A stretch of 64,000 nt of DNA from Ulvibacterium sp965228935 (lineage in GTDB: Bacteria; Bacteroidota; Bacteroidia; Flavobacteriales; Flavobacteriaceae): positions 496,001-560,000 of the forward strand of contig NZ_OZ245846.1 of assembly GCF_965228935.1 (NCBI RefSeq), in the 5' to 3' direction. The first letter of the stretch is position 1; each line of letters opens with the position of its first letter. The notes under the pieces were generated by a model that was given only the letters and a program-made list of their open reading frames with translations, ran no database searches and had not been told where the DNA came from. The position numbers were made by a program, and so were the translations under genes. Shown piece after piece: positions 8,301 through 16,632 of the stretch.

Positions 8301-9754
8301 GAGCAGTAGTACGTATTGTTGGTCGCTACCGGTTTTACCTCATGCTTTTTGGAGAATTCCAATAAAACCTGATTCACTCGATCCTCATCTTCCTGCCCGT
8401 GACGCATCATTTCGATATAGAGATCGTTTCCAAACTCCTGTTTCCACCACAGCAAGGCTTCCTCAGCCTGATTTTCCCCAACGTTCAAAACCTTTCCGGG
8501 AACTTCCCCATACAGATTCCCTGTGAGCACAATGATATCCTCCTTATAGTCTTGAATGACTTTTTTATCGATTCGAGGAACGTAATAAAATCCATCGGTG
8601 TATGCGATGGAAGACATTTTGGCCAGATTGTGGTAACCATTTTTATTTTTGGCCAGGAGCACAATTTGATATCCATAGTCCTTTACACTTTTATTGGTAT
8701 GGTCCTCACAAACAAAAAACTCGCAGCCAATGATCGGTTTAATTTTTTTTGCCTTGGGCGATTCTCCCCGTTCAATAGCCTCAGCGTTCTTTTGTTCCAC
8801 ACCGGCGTTGTGCGCCTTCACTTCCTTGACAAAATGAAAGGCCCCCATCATATTGGCATGATCCGTAATGGCCACGGCGGGCATTTGATTATCGGCCGCA
8901 GACTTTACCAAGTCCTTGATATTAATGGTAGACTGTAGGACCGAAAACTGCGAATGGTTATGCAGATGCGCAAATTCGGCATCCTCCAAAGTCTTTAGGT
9001 TCGCCTTGATTTCCTCTTGGGAAACCCCTCCCGTGTCCTTTTCCCAAAGCGCATCCGCTATTTTTTTGGAAGCCTCTTTAAGGTTGATGTGCCTTAACCC
9101 TATCAATTGAATTTCCTGAGGGTTGGCCTCGGAGAAGTTTTTGAAGTAATCCGGCTGCACATCCAACTGTTCCCGAGTGTAATGCTTTTTACGCACCAGC
9201 TCCAAAAAGCAACGGGTAGTGGCCTCCACATCTGCCGTAGCATTGTGTGCTTCAGCGAAAGGTTCATTGAAAAGGTATTCATGTAGCTCGGTAAGCGTAG
9301 GCAGTTTAAACTTTCCGCCCCTACCTCCGGGAATTTTGCAGAGTTCCGCGGTATATTCCGTACACGTATCCAAAACCGGAAGTTGTTGCAATGGATTTTC
9401 AATCCCTGACCTATGAAACTCGGCCCCCATGATATTCACATCAAAGCCTACGTTTTGGCCCACAATGAATTTGGCCTTGGCCAGCGCAGCATTGAACTCC
9501 TCCAGGACTTCCTCCAGACCGGCACCCTGCTGTGCGGCCAATTCCGTGGAAATACCATGCACCTTTTCCGCATCATAGGGAATGTTAAACCCATCCGGCC
9601 GAACCAAGTAATCTTGATGATCCACCAAGTTTCCCATAGCGTCGTGCAGTTGCCAAGCAATCTGGATACATCGTGGCCAATTGTCGGTATCGGTAATCGG
9701 TGCATCCCATCGTTTGGGTAATCCGGTAGTCTCGGTGTCGAATATCAGGAACAT
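5369..9754 (-). CDS. dnaE: DNA polymerase III alpha subunit with fused N-terminal exonuclease
   Basis: The main replicative polymerase, 1461 aa from the ATG at 9754 (MFLIFDTETTG). This start is preferred to an upstream ATG at 9805 because the exonuclease fold begins exactly here. Order of domains: a DEDDh 3'-5' exonuclease of the DnaQ type (about 1-200; Asp6, Glu8, later HNATADVEAT with His and Asp); a PHP domain (from about 268, HLHNHSQFS and ITDHANMMG); the C-family palm with PDIDIDFDD near residue 690; helix-hairpin-helix; and a C-terminal OB fold. E. coli DnaE lacks the exonuclease and recruits a separate epsilon subunit; the fusion puts proofreading on the same chain, as in several Flavobacteriia. 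A second, shorter alpha homologue is at 21045-24098. Confidence 0.95.
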   Translation of the reverse strand: MFLIFDTETTGLPKRWDAPITDTDNWPRCIQIAWQLHDAMGNLVDHQDYLVRPDGFNIPYDAEKVHGISTELAAQQGAGLEEVLEEFNAALAKAKFIVGQNVGFDVNIMGAEFHRSGIENPLQQLPVLDTCTEYTAELCKIPGGRGGKFKLPTLTELHEYLFNEPFAEAHNATADVEATTRCFLELVRKKHYTREQLDVQPDYFKNFSEANPQEIQLIGLRHINLKEASKKIADALWEKDTGGVSQEEIKANLKTLEDAEFAHLHNHSQFSVLQSTINIKDLVKSAADNQMPAVAITDHANMMGAFHFVKEVKAHNAGVEQKNAEAIERGESPKAKKIKPIIGCEFFVCEDHTNKSVKDYGYQIVLLAKNKNGYHNLAKMSSIAYTDGFYYVPRIDKKVIQDYKEDIIVLTGNLYGEVPGKVLNVGENQAEEALLWWKQEFGNDLYIEMMRHGQEDEDRVNQVLLEFSKKHEVKPVATNNTYYCSKKDADAHDILLCVKDGEKQATPIGRGRGYRYGLPNQEYYFKSQEEMKELFQDVPEAILNVREIVDKIEPFDLARDVLLPKFDIPDEFKVAEDTTDGGKRGENSYLRHITYEGAKKRYKEITPEIEERIDFELKTIENSGYPGYFLIVEDFIREARNMNVSVGPGRGSAAGSVVAYCLKITNIDPLEYDLLFERFLNPDRVSMPDIDIDFDDEGRGRVMEYVINKYGANQVAQIITYGTMAAKSSIRDTARVLDLPLNDADRIAKLIPTMSKLGKIFGVPEADLRKKFRSDDLEKVNHLLNISEGDDLEAQTVNMARVLEGSLRNTGIHACGVIITPDDITNFVPVATAKDSDLYVTQFDNSVVESAGLLKMDFLGLKTLTLIKDTVKIVKAKHGIELVPDEFPLDDEKTYELFQRGDTVGIFQYESPGMQKHMKDLKPTVFDDLIAMNALYRPGPMEYIPSFIARKQGREEISYDLPDMEEYLKETYGITVYQEQVMLLSQKLASFSKGEADVLRKAMGKKIFSLLQKLKPQFLDGGEKNGHPRETLEKIWKDWEAFASYAFNKSHSTCYAYIAYQTAYLKAHYPAEYMAAVLSNNMNDIKQVTFFMEECKRMGLDVLGPDVNESYYKFAVNKDGAVRFGMGAIKGVGRSAVETIVAHRKKDGNYKSVFDLAKRIDLRAANKKAFENLAVAGGFDSFGTTHRAQYFHDEGDGVTFLEKVIRSAAKYQENKNSSQMDMFGGITEAQIPEPEVPPCEEWGTMEKLRREKEVVGIYISGHPLDDFKTEISAFCNANVSSANNLEDHVNRELSFAGVITDVQHRTSKNGKGWALFTMEDYTDSFEFRIFGEEYLKFRHFLMINSFVHVKVFVREGWVNRETGKKGDPRLQYNGFMLLQEVMENYAKKLTIKLNIEELQEKRIRDLKSALVSYKGNHPLHFTIYEMEDEIKVNFSSRKQKIQITSELLSVLEEQEVHYKLN

Positions 9755-9865
9755 ATAGGGTATTTCGTTCTTTGAAAAAGTAATGCTAAAATTAGTGAAA
9801 ACCACCTGTTTGGAAAAAGGGAGTTTTTAGGAGTTATCAACCTCCAAATATTTAAACACTTTTTA

Positions 9866-9895
9866 TTGACGGTTCATAGAAATATCCTATATTTG
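9866..9895 (+). promoter_or_regulatory. Promoter of rpsP-rimM
   Basis: TTG at 9866-9868, exactly 19 bases, then TATATTTG at 9888-9895. Transcription would begin about 56 bases before the rpsP start; the leader holds a small GGG...CCC hairpin near 9929-9941. Confidence 0.85.
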
Positions 9896-9958
9896 CAGCC
9901 CTTAAAAAGGAAAAAGAATTAATAACGAGGGTCGGGCACCCTACAAAATTAATGTGAT

Positions 9959-10624
9959 ATGCCAGTAAAGATTAGATTACAGAGACACGGAAAAAAAGGG
10001 AAACCATTCTATTGGGTAGTAGCGGCCGATAGCCGTGCCAAACGAGATGGCAAGTTCCTGGAAAAATTGGGAACCTACAATCCCAATACCAATCCCGCTA
10101 CCATAGAATTGAACGTGGACAACTCCGTAAAGTGGTTGCAGAACGGGGCACAACCTACGGACACTGCTAGGGCCATTCTTTCTTATAAGGGTGCCCTCTT
10201 GAAGCATCATTTGTGGGGCGGCGTACGAAAGGGAGCCCTGACCGAAGAACAGGTAGAGGAAAAATTCACCGCGTGGGTAGAGGAAAAGGAGAAGGCTATC
10301 TCTTCAAAAATAAGCGGGCTGGATAAAGAGAAGGAAAAAGCAAAGGCCGAAGCACTTAAGGCCGAAAAAGAAATAAACGAAAAACGGGCTGCGGCAGCCG
10401 CCGAGGCAGAAGCTCCTGAAGAGGAGGCTACCGAGGAAGCGGTTGCAGAAAGTACGGAAGAAACGGTTGAGGAAGTCGCTGCCGCTGAAGAGGTTGCCGA
10501 AGCAGCAGTAGAAGAAGCACCTGCAGCACCCGAGGAGGCTCCCAAAGCTGAAGAAGCCCCGGCCGAAGAAGCGGTAGCAGCCGATTCGGAAGATGCCTCA
10601 GCAGCATCTGCCGAAGAGGAATAA
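9959..10624 (+). CDS. rpsP: 30S ribosomal protein S16 with long acidic tail
   Basis: S16 binds 16S rRNA during assembly of the small subunit. The first 80 or so residues (MPVKIRLQRHGKKGKPFYW onward, then VADSRAKRDGKFLEKLGTYNP) are canonical S16. The protein is 221 aa where S16 is typically 80-90 aa: a charged, probably coiled-coil segment follows (about 95-140), then an Ala/Glu-rich low-complexity tail to the end. Such tails are common in Flavobacteriia and their role is unknown. It is the first gene of an operon with rimM, 14 bases downstream. Confidence 0.96.
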   Translation: MPVKIRLQRHGKKGKPFYWVVAADSRAKRDGKFLEKLGTYNPNTNPATIELNVDNSVKWLQNGAQPTDTARAILSYKGALLKHHLWGGVRKGALTEEQVEEKFTAWVEEKEKAISSKISGLDKEKEKAKAEALKAEKEINEKRAAAAAEAEAPEEEATEEAVAESTEETVEEVAAAEEVAEAAVEEAPAAPEEAPKAEEAPAEEAVAADSEDASAASAEEE

Positions 10625-10638
10625 AAAGCGCCAGACCG

Positions 10639-11166
10639 ATGCGTAAGGAAGATTGTTTCTACCTCGGTAAGGTTGTTTCAAAATATAGCTATAAGGGCGA
10701 GGTACTGGTAAAACTGGATACCGACGAACCCGAAATTTACGAAAACATGGAATCAATATTTGTCTCGATACGGGGCACTTTGGTTCCATTTTTTATTGAT
10801 AAGTGTCGTCTGCATAAATCGGCCTTGTTGCGTATCGATTTTGAGGACGTAAAGGATGAAGATGCCGCCGACAGAATTCTGGGAGCCGAACTGTATCTTC
10901 CCTTAACTATGCTTCCCAAATTGGAAGGCAACAAGTTTTATTACCACGAGGTTATTGGTTTTACCATGCAGGATAGCGTACATGGCGATATCGGCATAGT
11001 GACCGGGGTAAATGACACCACCTCCCAGGCCCTATTTGAAGTGGAAAAAAATGGCAAGGAACTTCTGGTTCCCTTAACCGATGAAATCCTGACCAAGGTA
11101 GATCGGAAAAACAAGACATTATTCGTATCTACACCCGAGGGTTTGGTAGACCTTTATTTAAATTAG
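10639..11166 (+). CDS. rimM: Ribosome maturation factor RimM
   Basis: 175 aa, the normal length. RimM helps mature the 30S head. The N-terminal RimM barrel starts at FYLGKVVSKYSYKGEVLVK and the C-terminal PRC-barrel includes YYHEVIGFTM and the conserved ending with LLVPLTDEIL. The rpsP-rimM order is the conserved bacterial arrangement. The start is the ATG 14 bases after the rpsP stop. Confidence 0.95.
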   Translation: MRKEDCFYLGKVVSKYSYKGEVLVKLDTDEPEIYENMESIFVSIRGTLVPFFIDKCRLHKSALLRIDFEDVKDEDAADRILGAELYLPLTMLPKLEGNKFYYHEVIGFTMQDSVHGDIGIVTGVNDTTSQALFEVEKNGKELLVPLTDEILTKVDRKNKTLFVSTPEGLVDLYLN

Positions 11167-11185
11167 AGGGTAAATTCCCAAACCC

Positions 11186-11218
11186 TTTGATAAGATTCAA
11201 GATCCGGGTTTATTTTTG
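11186..11218 (+). promoter_or_regulatory. Probable promoter of the sulfatase-trmN unit
   Basis: TTTG at 11186-11189, 21 bases, then TATTTTTG at 11211-11218. The spacing is slightly longer than the usual 19. It lies in the gap between rimM and the sulfatase gene. Confidence 0.55.
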
Positions 11219-11257
11219 TGGTATATTTAGATCGATTTACCAATCCAATTTACCATC

Positions 11258-12685
11258 GTGTTAAGAATTCCTTTTTTCCTTATCGTATTCGCACTGCTCT
11301 CCTGTGGTGAGCGGCAGGCAGAACCCAAGAAAGCTGAAACGCCTCCGAATATTGTACTCATTTTTACCGATGACCAAGGGTATCAGGATGTTGGCGTATT
11401 CGGGGCCAAGGATATTGCTACCCCCAATCTAGATCAAATGGCCGCCGATGGGGTACGGTTAACGAGTTATTATTCGGCACAGGCCGTTTGTTCCGCCTCC
11501 CGGGCCGGCATTCTTACGGGCTGCTATCCTAACCGAATCGGGATACATGGTGCTTTAGGGCCTGCCAACAATCATGGCATTAATGCATCGGAGACCACCT
11601 TGGCCGAAATGCTCAAGGCTATCGGTTATAATACCGCCATCTATGGAAAGTGGCATTTGGGCCATCATCCAAAATTTTTGCCTACACGCCATGGATTTGA
11701 TGAATGGTTTGGCATTCCTTACTCCAACGATATGTGGCCCTACCATCCACAGCAAGGTACCGTTCATAATTTCCCGGACCTCCCTCTATTTGAGAACAAG
11801 ACTATAATAGATACCTTGATCGAACAATCCCAACTCACTACCCAAATTACTGAACGCAGTGTTGATTTCATCAACCGAAATGCAGAGAATCCCTTCTTCC
11901 TCTACGTGCCCCATCCCCAACCCCACGTGCCCTTATTCGTTTCGGATAAGTTCAAGGGAAAATCGGATCGGGGGCTATATGGCGATGTAATCATGGAAAT
12001 CGATTGGTCCGTAGGTCAGATTATGGATGCCTTGAAAAAGAATGGCCTCGAAGAAAATACAATGGTCATTTTTACATCGGATAACGGCCCATGGTTATCC
12101 TATGGCAATCATGCCGGGAGTGCCTATCCCTTGCGGGAAGGAAAGGGAACTGCCTGGGAAGGCGGGCAGCGGGAACCTTGTATCATCAAATATCCCAACG
12201 GTCTGGAGGGAGGAAGGGAACTGGATGTTCCCGTAATGGCAATCGATGTATTGCCTACCATAGCCGAAATTACCGATGCCAAACTTCCGGAAAATACGCT
12301 GGATGGCAAAAGTGTTTGGAAGGTTTTGACCGGAAAAACCCAAGAAAGTCCACAGGAAGCCTATTTCTTTTATTATCGGATCAACGAATTGTTCGGGGTG
12401 CGCTACGGAAAATGGAAACTGTATTTTCCACACCGCTATCGTACCATGGACGGGCAGGAACCGGGCAAGGATGGATTACCGGGCGACTATAGGATGGTAG
12501 ACATGGAAACCTTGGAATTATATGATTTGGAAAACGATATCGGCGAAACAGTAAATGTGGCGGATGAATATCCCGAAGTGGTAGAGAAAATAAAGCTATT
12601 GGCCAATGATATGCGCTCCCGTTTGGGTGATTCGCTCCTAGAATTGGAAGGTTCTGAAAGCAGGGAGCCGGGACGAGTGGAATGA
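11258..12685 (+). CDS. Type I sulfatase lipoprotein (arylsulfatase family)
   Basis: 475 aa, GTG start. Signal peptide with lipobox ending in Cys16 (LLSC), so probably membrane-anchored in the envelope. The sulfatase core begins PNIVLIFTDDQGYQDVG, whose paired Asp residues bind Ca. Cys78-Ser-Ala-Ser-Arg82 is the CxAxR signature whose Cys is converted to formylglycine by a separate maturation enzyme not seen here. Later motifs such as GKWHLGH and FTSDNGPW fit the family. It would hydrolyse sulfate esters, typically on algal or animal glycans in marine Flavobacteria; the substrate cannot be told. It overlaps the methyltransferase gene by 4 bases. Confidence 0.92.
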   Translation: MLRIPFFLIVFALLSCGERQAEPKKAETPPNIVLIFTDDQGYQDVGVFGAKDIATPNLDQMAADGVRLTSYYSAQAVCSASRAGILTGCYPNRIGIHGALGPANNHGINASETTLAEMLKAIGYNTAIYGKWHLGHHPKFLPTRHGFDEWFGIPYSNDMWPYHPQQGTVHNFPDLPLFENKTIIDTLIEQSQLTTQITERSVDFINRNAENPFFLYVPHPQPHVPLFVSDKFKGKSDRGLYGDVIMEIDWSVGQIMDALKKNGLEENTMVIFTSDNGPWLSYGNHAGSAYPLREGKGTAWEGGQREPCIIKYPNGLEGGRELDVPVMAIDVLPTIAEITDAKLPENTLDGKSVWKVLTGKTQESPQEAYFFYYRINELFGVRYGKWKLYFPHRYRTMDGQEPGKDGLPGDYRMVDMETLELYDLENDIGETVNVADEYPEVVEKIKLLANDMRSRLGDSLLELEGSESREPGRVE

Positions 12686-13395
12686 GCAAACCTTTTCAAT
12701 TCAAACAATTTACTATTTGGCAGGACCGTTGTGCGATGAAAGTGGGCACCGACGGAGTTTTGCTCGGGGCATGGACGTCAGTGGACAACAATCCTACCAC
12801 AGTTTTGGATATCGGGGCGGGAACCGGGCTATTGGCCCTAATGCTGGCCCAACGATGCAATGCCGAAACCATAGATGCCCTCGAAATTGATGACGTGGCC
12901 TATGAACAATGTGTCGAAAATTTTGAAGCTTCCCCTTGGGGTGACCGTCTCTTCTGTTATCATGCCGGCTTGGATGAATTCTACAAGGAAGTGGATGATA
13001 CCTATGATTTAATTATTTCCAATCCACCTTTTTATTCTGAAAATGTTTCCTCGGGCGATGGTTCAAGGGATATCGCCCGACAAAATAGTTCCCTTCCCTA
13101 TGAGGAACTTTTGCGATGCGCTTCCGAATTACTTGCAGAGAAGGGCATACTTTCCATTATTGTCCCGTTTAAAGAGGAGCAATCCCTTCTTCAAATAGGC
13201 AAATCATTGGGTCTTTATCCCAAACGAATAACACGGGTAAAGGGAAATCCAGCCTCAGAAATTAAAAGAAGCTTATTGGAATTTGCATTTCAGGAAACCC
13301 GAGTATCCGAAGATGGATTGACCATTGAGACAAATCGCCATATATATACTTCGGAATATCGGGAATTGACTAAAGATTTTTATTTAAAAATGTAA
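12682..13395 (+). CDS. tRNA1(Val) (adenine-N6)-methyltransferase, TrmN6/YfiC type
   Basis: 237 aa class I SAM-dependent methyltransferase. The opening FQFKQFTIWQDRCAMKVGTD matches the TrmN6 (YfiC) family; GAGTGLLAL (about 45-53) binds SAM and NPPF (114-117) is the adenine-N6 methyltransferase catalytic motif. In E. coli the enzyme modifies A37 of tRNA-Val. The start overlaps the sulfatase stop (ATGA), so the pair is translationally coupled although the functions appear unrelated. Confidence 0.88.
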   Translation: MSKPFQFKQFTIWQDRCAMKVGTDGVLLGAWTSVDNNPTTVLDIGAGTGLLALMLAQRCNAETIDALEIDDVAYEQCVENFEASPWGDRLFCYHAGLDEFYKEVDDTYDLIISNPPFYSENVSSGDGSRDIARQNSSLPYEELLRCASELLAEKGILSIIVPFKEEQSLLQIGKSLGLYPKRITRVKGNPASEIKRSLLEFAFQETRVSEDGLTIETNRHIYTSEYRELTKDFYLKM

Positions 13396-13403
13396 CATTC
13401 GTC

Positions 13404-13437
13404 TTTGGTATTGTTATATTTTCTTTATCTATCTTTG
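13404..13437 (+). promoter_or_regulatory. Possible promoter of the acyl-CoA dehydrogenase gene
   Basis: TATCTTTG at 13430-13437 matches TANNTTTG, with TTTG at 13404-13407. The spacing of 22 bases is longer than usual, and the box is only 14 bases before the start codon, which implies a very short leader. Confidence 0.45.
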
Positions 13438-13451
13438 GCGAAAATGGCAAT

Positions 13452-14630
13452 ATGAGACCAGATTTATTTGAAGCACCCGACTATTATAACCTGGACGATC
13501 TACTTTCCGAGGAACACAAACTGGTACGCGATGCGGCCCGCCAATGGGTAAAACGGGACATCTCTCCAATCATAGAAGAATATGCCCAGAAAGCGGAATT
13601 TCCAACACAAATTCTTAATGGCCTGTCCGAAATAGGGGCATTTGGACCTTATATTCCCGAGGAATATGGTGGGGCCGGGCTAGATCAAATCAGCTATGGG
13701 CTCATTATGCAGGAAATTGAACGGGGAGATAGCGGGGTACGTTCCACGGCATCGGTACAGTCATCCCTGGTCATGTACCCTATCTTTTCCTATGGTACGG
13801 AAGAACAGCGCAAAAAATACCTACCTAAATTGTCCACAGGTGAATTGATGGGGTGCTTTGGATTAACCGAACCCGACCATGGCTCCAATCCAGGAGGAAT
13901 GACGACCCATTTTAAGGATAAAGGCGACCATTACCTTTTAAACGGGGCCAAGCTTTGGATTTCCAATTCTCCCTTTGCCGACCTAGCGGTCGTATGGGCC
14001 AAAAATGAGGAGGGCCGTATTCATGGATTAATTGTGGAACGCAATATGGAAGGTTTCTCTACCCCGGAGACACACAACAAATGGTCACTTAGGGCATCTG
14101 CTACCGGAGAATTGATCTTTGACAATGTAAAGGTTCCCAAGGAAAATTTGTTACCTGGCAAAAATGGACTGGGCGCCCCATTGGGCTGCTTGGACTCGGC
14201 CCGGTATGGCATAGCCTGGGGAGCCATTGGTGCAGCCATGGATTGTTACGATACTGCCTTGCGTTATGCCAAGGAACGTGTACAATTCGGTAGACCCATT
14301 GCATCATTCCAGTTGCAACAGAAAAAACTGGCCGAAATGATTACCGAGATTACCAAGGCCCAATTATTGGCCTTTCGTTTAGGACAATTGAAAAACGAAG
14401 GAAAAGCAAAGACGGCACAAATCTCTATGGCCAAACGCAATAATGTGGATATGGCCTTGACCATTGCCCGTGAAGCGAGGCAGGTTTTAGGCGGTATGGG
14501 CATTACAGGGGAATACAGCATTATGCGCCATATGATGAACCTGGAAAGCGTTATCACCTATGAGGGCACCCATGACATCCATCTTTTAATTACAGGTTCG
14601 GATATCACCGGAATACCGGCCTTTCAATAA
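13452..14630 (+). CDS. gcdH: Acyl-CoA dehydrogenase, probably glutaryl-CoA dehydrogenase
   Basis: 392 aa FAD flavoprotein. It shows the acyl-CoA dehydrogenase order: alpha N-domain, beta domain with CFGLTEPDHGSNPGG, and C-terminal helices with the catalytic Glu371 in ITYEGTHDIH. The segment RSTASVQSSLVM and the ending YEGTHDIHLLITGSDITGI resemble glutaryl-CoA dehydrogenases, which oxidise and decarboxylate glutaryl-CoA to crotonyl-CoA in lysine and tryptophan breakdown. No other pathway gene is adjacent, so the substrate rests on family likeness alone. Confidence 0.88.
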   Translation: MRPDLFEAPDYYNLDDLLSEEHKLVRDAARQWVKRDISPIIEEYAQKAEFPTQILNGLSEIGAFGPYIPEEYGGAGLDQISYGLIMQEIERGDSGVRSTASVQSSLVMYPIFSYGTEEQRKKYLPKLSTGELMGCFGLTEPDHGSNPGGMTTHFKDKGDHYLLNGAKLWISNSPFADLAVVWAKNEEGRIHGLIVERNMEGFSTPETHNKWSLRASATGELIFDNVKVPKENLLPGKNGLGAPLGCLDSARYGIAWGAIGAAMDCYDTALRYAKERVQFGRPIASFQLQQKKLAEMITEITKAQLLAFRLGQLKNEGKAKTAQISMAKRNNVDMALTIAREARQVLGGMGITGEYSIMRHMMNLESVITYEGTHDIHLLITGSDITGIPAFQ

Positions 14631-14894
14631 TACAATTTTATCGCGCCTAAATTTATGTGTCCTTTTCTATAAGGTTTTCTCCTGCGGCATTGACTTACTG
14701 TACAAAAAAGTTTCATGTCATGAGGAAGGCACTGATCCTGGTAATCGCCTTCATTGCGCCCCAATAATGAAAGGAATAGGCAAATACGAATTTTTCATAG
14801 TACATGGATTCACTCCAAGGACGAAAAACTTGGAAAGGGTTGCTTATACAAGGTTTAAATAAAAAGCCTTATTTTCAGATACTAAAGACACTAT

Positions 14895-16493
14895 ATGCCA
14901 TCTATAAAATACTTCTTTGTACTACTTGTTTTGCTTGCGGCATGCAGAACCGATAAAAAGGTTGATGCCCCGATAACCAGCGCAGTAGACTCTACCGTAA
15001 CCCAAACCTTAAAAACCCCTGATGAACTTTTAGGCCAACTTTTTGTAGATGTCCAGTTAAATAGAATCTTTGAGGATGGCAAGACTTTCGTGGACTGTAC
15101 GGCAAAATATCCGTATGAAACTATTGTGGAAAAATATGATATAGAAAAGAACCATCCTGATTTTGATCTAAAAGCCTTTGTCCTCGATAACTTTGATATT
15201 CCCATCTCCATTTCCTCGGATTTTAAATCGGATCCCAACCGTTCCGCAGTCGAACACGTAGAAGCGCTTTGGCCAGTATTACAAAGAGAATCCGATAGGA
15301 ATATGGAGGGGAGCACATTGATTCCGTTACCCAAACCTTATATTGTTCCCGGTGGCCGTTTTCGTGAAGTGTACTATTGGGATAGTTATTTTACGATGTT
15401 GGGCCTAGCGGAAAGTGGCGAGTTTGAACGTATTGAAAATATGTTGGATAATTTTGCACATTTGATACAGACTGTGGGGCACATCCCCAACGGAAACCGT
15501 ACGTATTACATCACCCGTTCCCAGCCTCCTTTTTTTGCCCAAATGGTAAAGCTATTGGCAGAACATAAGGGAAAACGTATTTATACCAAATATCGGGAGG
15601 CAATAAAAAAGGAGTATGAGTTTTGGATGGATGGAAAACACGCTAAGGAAAAACCTATTAGACATTGCGTAGCTACTCCCGTTGGTATCATGAATCGCTA
15701 TTTTGATAAAGGAAATACCCCACGTCAAGAATCCTATTGGGAGGACTATACCCAAGTCCAAAAAATGGGCGGTGGTGAAAAAATGTACCGCGACCTTCGA
15801 TCCGGTGCGGAATCCGGTTGGGATTATACCTCCCGTTGGTTCGCCGACGGAGAATCCATAGAGACCATTGAAACTACCGATATTATTCCCGTGGACCTAA
15901 ATGCACTGGTATATGGCATGGAAGACCTCCTGACCCAATGCTATGCCGAAGATGTTACCTATGTGGCCCTGTTGAAGACAAGCATGAGAGCCCGAAAGGA
16001 GTTTTTGGACAAATATGCATGGAATGCCAATGATGGGGTTTTTGAAGATTACAATTGGGTAGCACAACAGAGGACTCCCCTTAAATCCCTAGCCATGACA
16101 TATCCCTTATTTTTTAAAATGGCCAATCAAGAACAGGCAGATGCCATAGCTTCCTATATTGAAAAACACTTTTTAAAACCCGGGGGTGTGGTCACCACGC
16201 TGTACCATACCGGTGAACAATGGGATGCGCCTAATGGTTGGGCCCCCTTACAATGGATGACCGTTGTAGGACTTCAAAACTACGGTCACGAAGATTTGGC
16301 CAGAACCATTGCAGAAAGATGGGTGGCCTTGAACGAAAAAATATATAAAAACACAGGTAAATTTGTAGAAAAGTACAATGTTGAGGACATGGCATTGGAA
16401 GCTGGTGGAGGGGAATATCCAGTACAGGACGGCTTTGGTTGGAGCAATGGCGTATACCTGGCCTTAAAAGCATATGTAGAAGGCAGGCCCTAG
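14895..16493 (+). CDS. treA: Trehalase (GH37) lipoprotein
   Basis: 532 aa, hydrolyses trehalose to two glucose. The signal peptide ends in lipobox Cys17 (LLAAC), so the enzyme is anchored in the envelope. Trehalase signature 1 is at 152-165 (PGGRFREVYYWDSY) and signature 2 near 442 (QWDAPNGWAP); ESGWDYTSRW near 310 carries the probable general-acid Asp. Length fits periplasmic GH37 enzymes. The 264 bases upstream hold no clear gene. Two same-strand genes follow (VCBS-repeat protein, DUF1080 protein), suggesting a joint role in disaccharide use at the cell envelope. Confidence 0.95.
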   Translation: MPSIKYFFVLLVLLAACRTDKKVDAPITSAVDSTVTQTLKTPDELLGQLFVDVQLNRIFEDGKTFVDCTAKYPYETIVEKYDIEKNHPDFDLKAFVLDNFDIPISISSDFKSDPNRSAVEHVEALWPVLQRESDRNMEGSTLIPLPKPYIVPGGRFREVYYWDSYFTMLGLAESGEFERIENMLDNFAHLIQTVGHIPNGNRTYYITRSQPPFFAQMVKLLAEHKGKRIYTKYREAIKKEYEFWMDGKHAKEKPIRHCVATPVGIMNRYFDKGNTPRQESYWEDYTQVQKMGGGEKMYRDLRSGAESGWDYTSRWFADGESIETIETTDIIPVDLNALVYGMEDLLTQCYAEDVTYVALLKTSMRARKEFLDKYAWNANDGVFEDYNWVAQQRTPLKSLAMTYPLFFKMANQEQADAIASYIEKHFLKPGGVVTTLYHTGEQWDAPNGWAPLQWMTVVGLQNYGHEDLARTIAERWVALNEKIYKNTGKFVEKYNVEDMALEAGGGEYPVQDGFGWSNGVYLALKAYVEGRP

Positions 16494-16632
16494 ACTTTCG
16501 GAAATACATCGCAAGCACATATGGGAACTCTTGATGAACGAAAAACATTATAATAAAATGAGTCCCCTCAAAGTCCGTATCTTAAAAATCATTGAATATA
16601 TTTACCGTGCTTCGTAAAACAAAGGCTTAAAG

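Noticed and set aside
14720..14767. 15-residue hydrophobic peptide frame before the trehalase gene
   Set aside because: Too short to judge; no promoter box close by. It could be a leader peptide but nothing supports that.
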